Assembly (NCBI GenBank): GCA_006226775.1
Contig: SBGD01000093.1
Coordinates: 62,001 to 126,000, forward strand
DNA: 64,000 bases
Source of the DNA: Paracoccaceae bacterium
GTDB taxonomy: Bacteria > Pseudomonadota > Alphaproteobacteria > Rhodobacterales > Rhodobacteraceae
Reading direction: 5' to 3'
Below, piece by piece: positions 59,264 to 64,000 of the stretch; the stretch's first letter is position 1; the number at the start of each line of letters is the position of its first letter. The notes beneath the pieces were generated by a model. It was not told the origin of the DNA and made no database searches. It saw nothing but the letters and a program-made list of their open reading frames with translations. Position numbers and translations under genes: made by a program.

Positions 59264-59808
59264 CCCAGAAGATAGATCACCGGGAACAGCAGCACCCAGA
59301 TCAGGTCGACCATGTGCCAGAACATCGCCGCGGTCTCAATGTTCTGCGGCGCGTCGCGCCAGGCCACCAGCAGCAAGAGCAGGACCCCGGCCAGCACATG
59401 CGCGGCGTGAAAGCCGGTGAGCCCGTAGTAGAAGGTAAAGAACGGATGGGTGTTCCAGGCGATGCCATCGGCCGCCTTGGCGGCGTATTCCGCCCCCTTG
59501 ATGCCGAGGAAGGCCAGCCCCAGCAGCGCCGCCAGCACCAGCGCCACCCGCGCCAGCATCCGCTTGTCGGCGCGCCGCCAGACCAGCGCCTGGGCGGCGA
59601 GAAAGCCGCTGGTGATCAGCACCGCGGTATTGAGCGCGGCGCCGGTGCGGTAGAGGTGGTCCTGCGCCTCGGCAAAGCCCGCCGGGTCGGTCAGCCGGAC
59701 GGCAAGGAAGACCGCCAGACCGGCGCCGAAGACCAGCAGCTCGCTGACGATCAGCACCCACATCAGCAATTCGCCGGGCAGGGCGTCGATGGTGTCCTCG
59801 GTGCTCAT
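59260..59808 (-). CDS. norE: NorE, cytochrome c oxidase subunit III-like protein
   Basis: A 182-aa five-helix membrane protein of the oxidase subunit III family, as found in norCBQDEF operons: ELLMWVLIVSELLVFGAGLA near the N-terminus and TFYYGLTGFHAAHVLAGV later. Starts at ATG 59808 overlapping the norD stop. Probably assists assembly or stability of the NO reductase. Confidence 0.92.
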   Translation of the reverse strand: MSTEDTIDALPGELLMWVLIVSELLVFGAGLAVFLAVRLTDPAGFAEAQDHLYRTGAALNTAVLITSGFLAAQALVWRRADKRMLARVALVLAALLGLAFLGIKGAEYAAKAADGIAWNTHPFFTFYYGLTGFHAAHVLAGVLLLLLVAWRDAPQNIETAAMFWHMVDLIWVLLFPVIYLLG

Positions 59809-61733
59809 GCGCCGACCAGCTGGCGATAGATCCGCGGCAGGGCGAAGATCAGCTTCTCCGGCTCGGGCACCAGGGCAAAGCCGCCCTGGCCGAAGAGCCG
59901 AGGGAACCAGGCCTTGGCGTCGCGGTCGATGGTGATGCCGAAGACCGAATTGCCGGCGCGCCGCGCCTCGCGCACCGCCATGGCGGTGTCCTCGATGCCG
60001 TGGCGGCCCTCGTAGTGGTCGAGGTCGTTGGGCTTGCCATCGGTGAGCACGATCAAAAGCCGGTGCTTGCGGCTCTGGCTGGCCAGGTCGGCCGAGACAT
60101 GGCGGATCGCCGCGCCCATCCGCGTGTAGAACCCCGGGCGCAGCGCGCCCAGGCGGCGTTCGACCAGTGCGCCCATCGGCTCGTCGAAGGTCTTGCAGGT
60201 CTGAATATAGACCCGGTGGCGCTTGAGCGAGGAAAAGGCATGGATCGAGAACTCGTCGCCGCAGGCATCGAGCCCCCAGGCCAGCGCATCCATCGCCTCG
60301 CGCTCGATGTCGATCACCGCGCGGCCGGTGACCACGCTTTCGGTCGAACGCGAGACATCGAGCAGGATCGAGACCGCCAGGTCGCGGGCCTGCGGCTGGG
60401 TCTGCATCCAGATCCGCTCGTTGCTTTCGCCGCTGGCCAGCCGGTCGGCCTGGGCGCGCACCGCCGCCTCGATGTCCAGCGCGTCGCCGTCGAGATGCCC
60501 GCGCGTCGTCACCCGGCCCGGGCGCAGCGCCTCGAACTGGCGCTTGACGGCGCGGATGCGCCGCGCGGCGGCGGGATCGTGGGCAAAGGCCTCTTCGCCG
60601 GGCTCGGCCATCGAGGCCAGCACGCAGGCGTGATCGGGCAGGTAGACCCCGGCGCGGCAATCCCATTCCGGGTAGGTCAGCCTGGCCGACAGCCGCTCGC
60701 GGTCGACATCCTCGGGGGCGAGGTCGAGGTGCAGCTTCAGCCGGGTCGGCGGCGCTTTGGAGATCTGGCCCAGGCCGATCTCTTCCTGGTCGTCGGCGGC
60801 CTTGCGGGCGTTTTCCGGGTCGTCGTCATCGACCCGGCGGTTGAGGTTGAGAAACTCGGCCCAGGACAGGATCGCCTCGAACTTGTGCAGGATGAAACTG
60901 TCGTTGCGCTCGATCTGCTCGGATTGGTGGCGCTTGGCGCGGTGGGTCTTGCCTTCGCCGTCCTCGGGCGGCGTCTCGCCGGTCTCGGAGTCCTCGGATT
61001 CGTACCTGGCGCTGACCTCGACGGCGCGCAGGTCGGGCCAGATCGGCACCGGGCGATAGGGGCGATAGCCGCGCGGGGCGGTGATCTCTGCAAGGTCGCC
61101 CTTCGCCATCGTCGCCCAGAGCGCGCGGGCGCGGTCGTCCAGCGGCGCGCCCAGCATGTGGCGCACAAGGGCCTCGACCCGCGCCTCGGTGCGGGGCAGG
61201 GAGGCCTCGGGGCGCTGCGCCAGGACGGCGTCGCACAGGGCGTCGTGCAGGCCGGAAAGCCCCGGCGCATTGTCCAGCGTCTCGGCCACCATCGCGCGGG
61301 CGGCCATCAGCGCGCGCAGGTCGGCGCGCAGCGGATCGGCGTCGGCGATCCGGTCGGCGGCATGGGCCGCGGCGGCGGCCAGCCAGATATAGAGCGCGGC
61401 ATTGGCCTCGCGCGCGGGAAAGACCGCCAGTTGGGCGGGCAGGCGCAGCACCTCGCCGTCGAAACTGGCGCGCGCCACGGTTTCGGTGGGCGTGCCCAGC
61501 TTGCGCCGCCAGGACAGGCGGTGATGGCTCACCTCTTCCGAGACCGGGCGCAGTTCGACAGACGGACTGCCACCCAGGCCCCGGAAAAGGACCGCCAGCC
61601 GCCCGCCGACCTCGGAAAGGTCGACCGCGGCTCCCTCATGCGCCAGGGGCGCATCCAGGCGACTGGCGAAGGCATGCCACAGTTTCCCGATGCTTTCTTC
61701 GGGTTCCCATGGCTCGAAGGTGATCTGGGTCAT
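59805..61733 (-). CDS. norD: NorD, von Willebrand A-domain activator of NO reductase
   Basis: A 642-aa protein whose C-terminal third is a vWA domain with an intact MIDAS (DVSRST, about 457-462; later TDGKPND). With the AAA+ protein NorQ it forms a MoxR/vWA pair that inserts or activates the non-haem iron of NorB. The N-terminal region (ITFEPWEPEESIGKLWH) is typical of NorD. ATG 61733 follows the norQ stop by 10 bp. Confidence 0.95.
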   Translation of the reverse strand: MTQITFEPWEPEESIGKLWHAFASRLDAPLAHEGAAVDLSEVGGRLAVLFRGLGGSPSVELRPVSEEVSHHRLSWRRKLGTPTETVARASFDGEVLRLPAQLAVFPAREANAALYIWLAAAAAHAADRIADADPLRADLRALMAARAMVAETLDNAPGLSGLHDALCDAVLAQRPEASLPRTEARVEALVRHMLGAPLDDRARALWATMAKGDLAEITAPRGYRPYRPVPIWPDLRAVEVSARYESEDSETGETPPEDGEGKTHRAKRHQSEQIERNDSFILHKFEAILSWAEFLNLNRRVDDDDPENARKAADDQEEIGLGQISKAPPTRLKLHLDLAPEDVDRERLSARLTYPEWDCRAGVYLPDHACVLASMAEPGEEAFAHDPAAARRIRAVKRQFEALRPGRVTTRGHLDGDALDIEAAVRAQADRLASGESNERIWMQTQPQARDLAVSILLDVSRSTESVVTGRAVIDIEREAMDALAWGLDACGDEFSIHAFSSLKRHRVYIQTCKTFDEPMGALVERRLGALRPGFYTRMGAAIRHVSADLASQSRKHRLLIVLTDGKPNDLDHYEGRHGIEDTAMAVREARRAGNSVFGITIDRDAKAWFPRLFGQGGFALVPEPEKLIFALPRIYRQLVGA

Positions 61734-61743
61734 TGGCCGAGCC

Positions 61744-62550
61744 TCACCCAAAGACGGCCGTAACCAGATCAAGGAGCCCGCGTTTGATATCCTCGTCATC
61801 GGTGAGCGGTTCCACCATCGCCGCGCGGATGGCGCGTTCGACCGGCATGCCCTGCGCAATCAGCGTGGCGGCATAGACGACAAGGCGGGTCGAGACCCCT
61901 TCCTCGAGGTCCTGGCCCTTGAGCCCGCGCAGCTTGTTTGCCAGCCGCACCAGCGCCTTGACCCGACCGGCATCGAGCCCGCTTTCCTGGGCGACGATGC
62001 GCTCTTCCTCGGCGGGCGCCGGGAAGGTGAACTCCAGCGAGACAAAGCGCTGGCGGGTCGAGGGTTTCAGGGTCTTGAGGATATTCTGATAACCCGGGTT
62101 GTAGGAGGCCACGAGCATGAAGCCCGGCGCGGCCTGCAACTCTTCTCCGGTGCGGTCGATGGGCAGGATGCGGCGGTCGTCGGTCAGGGGGTGCAGCACC
62201 ACGGTGACGTCCTTGCGCGCCTCGACCACCTCGTCGAGATAGCAGATCGCCCCTTCGCGCACCGCGCGGGTCAGCGGGCCGTCGACCCAGACCGTCTCGC
62301 CGCCTTTCAGCAGGTAGCGCCCGATCAGGTCCGCGGCCGAGAGGTCGTCATGGCAGGCCACGGTATAAAGCGCGCGGCCCAGCCTTGCGGCCATGTGCGA
62401 CACGAACCGTGTCTTGCCGCAGCCGGTCGGGCCTTTCAGCAGGAGCGGCAGGTTGTTGTCGTAGGCGGCCGCGAAGACTTCGCATTCATCGCCCTGGGCG
62501 AGGTAGAAGGGGGCTGTCGCCCCCTCCTTTTGGTCGAAATTTCCGTCCAT
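61744..62550 (-). CDS. norQ: NorQ, MoxR-type AAA+ ATPase
   Basis: A 268-aa AAA+ protein of the CbbQ/NirQ/NorQ family: Walker A GPTGCGKT (about 40-47), Walker B AICYLDEV, and sensor motif SYNPGYQ. Acts with NorD to activate NO reductase. Starts at ATG 62550, 5 bp after the norB stop. Confidence 0.96.
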   Translation of the reverse strand: MDGNFDQKEGATAPFYLAQGDECEVFAAAYDNNLPLLLKGPTGCGKTRFVSHMAARLGRALYTVACHDDLSAADLIGRYLLKGGETVWVDGPLTRAVREGAICYLDEVVEARKDVTVVLHPLTDDRRILPIDRTGEELQAAPGFMLVASYNPGYQNILKTLKPSTRQRFVSLEFTFPAPAEEERIVAQESGLDAGRVKALVRLANKLRGLKGQDLEEGVSTRLVVYAATLIAQGMPVERAIRAAMVEPLTDDEDIKRGLLDLVTAVFG

Positions 62551-62555
62551 GGGTC

Positions 62556-63953
62556 TCACTCCGCAGGCATGTGGTCAGGGTCTTCTTCCAGCCGCTTGCG
62601 CTCGATCGGGCCGGGACGGACCACTTCCTTGCGCGGCACGGCCAGCGAATAGACCAGCAGCAGCACGCCGATGAAGACCGCCACGCCCGAGAAGAAGCGC
62701 ATCCAGTAGAACAGCGCCAGCTGGTCCTGCACGTCCATGTAGTATTCGCCCATGACGCGCTGCAGGTGGGTTTGCACCGTACCGGCAAAGGTCAGGGTGA
62801 AGGTCATGAAGCACATCCCCGCCGACATCAGCCAGAAGGCGGCCATGTTCAGCACCTGGTTGTAGGGGTCGCGGTTCAGCAGGATCGGCATCGCATAGGT
62901 GAAGATCGCGATGTTGAGGCAGACATAGGCGCCGTAGAAGGCCAGGTGGCCGTGGGCGGCGGTGATCTGCGTGCCGTGGGTGTAGAAGTTGATCCCGTGC
63001 AGCGTGTGCAGGAAGCCCCAGACGCCGGCGCCGAAGAAGGCCAGCGTGGCACAGCCCAGCGACCACAGCAGTGCGGCCTTGTTGGGGTGGTCGCGGCGGC
63101 CTTTCCAGACCATGACGAAGGCAAAGGACATCATGGCAAAGAACGGCAGGATCTCGAGCGACGAGAAGATCGACCCGATCCACAGCCAGTAGGAGGGCAT
63201 GCCGATGAAGAAGTAGTGGTGCCCGGTGCCGAGGATGCCCGAGAACAGCGCCAGCGCGACGATGACATAGAGCCATTTCTCCACGATCTCGCGGTCCACC
63301 CCGGTGAGCTTGAGCATCAGGTAGGCCAGGATCGAGGCCATGATCAGCTCCCACACGCCTTCGACCCAGAGGTGGATGACATACCACCAGTACTGCTTGT
63401 CCAGCGCGAGGTTCGACGGGTTGTAGAAGGCAAACAGGAACAGCAGCGCCAGCCCCCAGAGGCCGAGCAGCAGCATGGTGTTGATCGCCGTCTTCTTGCC
63501 CTTCAGCACCGTCATCGAGACGTTGTAGAGAAAGATCAGCGCCGCCACGACGATGCCGACCTTGACCCATTTCGGCTGTTCGAGGAACTCGCGCCCCTCC
63601 TTGCCGAGCAGCCAGTTGCCCTCGAACAGGTTGAAGACATAGGTCACCACCACGCCCAGCGTGCCGACCACCAGGATGATCAGCTGCAGATAGGCCAGCT
63701 TGGTCGAGTGCATCTCGCGCTCGGCCTCTTCCGGCACCAGGAAATAGGCGGCGCCGAAGAAGCCCAGCAGCAGCCAGACGACGAGCGAGTTGGTGTGCAG
63801 CATCCGCAGGATGTTGAACGGCAGGATCTCGGACAGGAAGTTGGGGTTGACGTAGACATAGCCCACCAGCAGCCCGCCGATGATCTGGATCACGAAGAGC
63901 CCGAGGGCGACCGCGAAATAGGCCAGCGCGATCTTTTGGGTTTGGTATTTCAT
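62556..63953 (-). CDS. norB: Nitric oxide reductase large subunit NorB
   Basis: A 465-aa, 12-helix haem-copper-oxidase-family protein that reduces 2 NO to N2O at a haem b3/non-haem iron site. Expected ligands are seen: early His in RMLHTNSL, HLWVEGVWE (His and the FeB-site Glu), GTGHHYFF (His pair) and THGTQITAAHGHLAFYG (C-terminal haem ligands). Belongs to the cytochrome c-dependent cNOR type because norC precedes it. Confidence 0.98.
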   Translation of the reverse strand: MKYQTQKIALAYFAVALGLFVIQIIGGLLVGYVYVNPNFLSEILPFNILRMLHTNSLVVWLLLGFFGAAYFLVPEEAEREMHSTKLAYLQLIILVVGTLGVVVTYVFNLFEGNWLLGKEGREFLEQPKWVKVGIVVAALIFLYNVSMTVLKGKKTAINTMLLLGLWGLALLFLFAFYNPSNLALDKQYWWYVIHLWVEGVWELIMASILAYLMLKLTGVDREIVEKWLYVIVALALFSGILGTGHHYFFIGMPSYWLWIGSIFSSLEILPFFAMMSFAFVMVWKGRRDHPNKAALLWSLGCATLAFFGAGVWGFLHTLHGINFYTHGTQITAAHGHLAFYGAYVCLNIAIFTYAMPILLNRDPYNQVLNMAAFWLMSAGMCFMTFTLTFAGTVQTHLQRVMGEYYMDVQDQLALFYWMRFFSGVAVFIGVLLLVYSLAVPRKEVVRPGPIERKRLEEDPDHMPAE

Positions 63954-63968
63954 CTCAGCAGTCCTTTT

Positions 63969-64000
63969 TCAGCCGGCATCGTTGGGCGGCCAGCCCTGGG
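63969..64000 (-). CDS. norC: C-terminus of nitric oxide reductase cytochrome c subunit NorC (partial)
   Basis: The last nine codons before TGA (63969-63971) read QGWPPNDAG, matching the usual end of NorC. The gene enters from beyond the right edge; 15 bp separate its stop from the norB start. NorC is the membrane-anchored c-type cytochrome passing electrons to NorB. Confidence 0.85.
   Translation of the reverse strand, partial: QGWPPNDAG

Overview
This window looks like chromosomal DNA of a GC-rich, denitrifying alphaproteobacterium, most probably of the Rhodobacteraceae (Roseobacter/Paracoccus/Rhodobacter relatives). Support comes from a class I lysyl-tRNA synthetase, 5-aminolevulinate synthase (C4 haem pathway), an NDUFS4-type complex I protein, a perfect CIRCE element before groESL, a Zur-type zinc locus and a complete clade I (Tat-exported) nitrous oxide reductase operon followed by norCBQDEF. 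Assignments rest on reading the sequence; no database search was run.

Positions 1-12974: end of an unidentified gene, suhB, divergent znuA / zur-znuC-znuB around two Zur-like palindromes, groES-groEL with CIRCE and a UUCG-loop terminator, two tiny membrane-protein genes, a cold-shock gene, an acyl-CoA thioesterase, a RAYT transposase touching its own palindromic repeat, ettA, a MOSC protein, nadD and a PBP4-type D-Ala-D-Ala carboxypeptidase.

Positions 12975-33245: mixed housekeeping and accessory genes. These are a TerB-like protein, lysK, DUF4864, a large beta-helix protein preceded by three tandem palindromes, a ClpP-fold periplasmic protein, an outer-membrane-like protein, a kinase-like protein, a sulfide/persulfide detoxification pair (persulfide dioxygenase-rhodanese plus a DUF442 phosphatase-like protein), an FAA hydrolase, an orphan N6-adenine methyltransferase beside tRNA-Arg(TCT), a complex I subunit, uvrB, a small gene whose 3' end is overrun by two perfect hairpins, an unrecognised four-cysteine protein, an exported rhodanese, and small enzymes.

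Positions 33246-46895: a LacI-controlled sugar ABC operon (lacI, binding protein, two permeases, clan GH-J-like hydrolase, ATPase) with two abutting 14-bp operators, a GntR/FCD regulator, a DUF2520 protein, an FMN alpha-hydroxyacid oxidase, an AEC transporter, and the holB-tatD-MBL operon.

Positions 47019-64000: the denitrification block. A TTGAC-N4-GTCAA box precedes nosRZDFYLX and a c550-type cytochrome. A second such box lies between hemA and a cysteine-poor CRP/FNR regulator whose stop overlaps the start of a DUF4202 gene. The norCBQDEF operon runs towards them on the other strand and enters the window from the right edge. Nitrous oxide reduction (NosZ with NosR/X flavin electron input, NosDFY/L copper-sulfur maturation), NO reduction (NorBC with NorQD activation), cytochrome c electron supply, haem supply and N-oxide regulation are therefore packed together.
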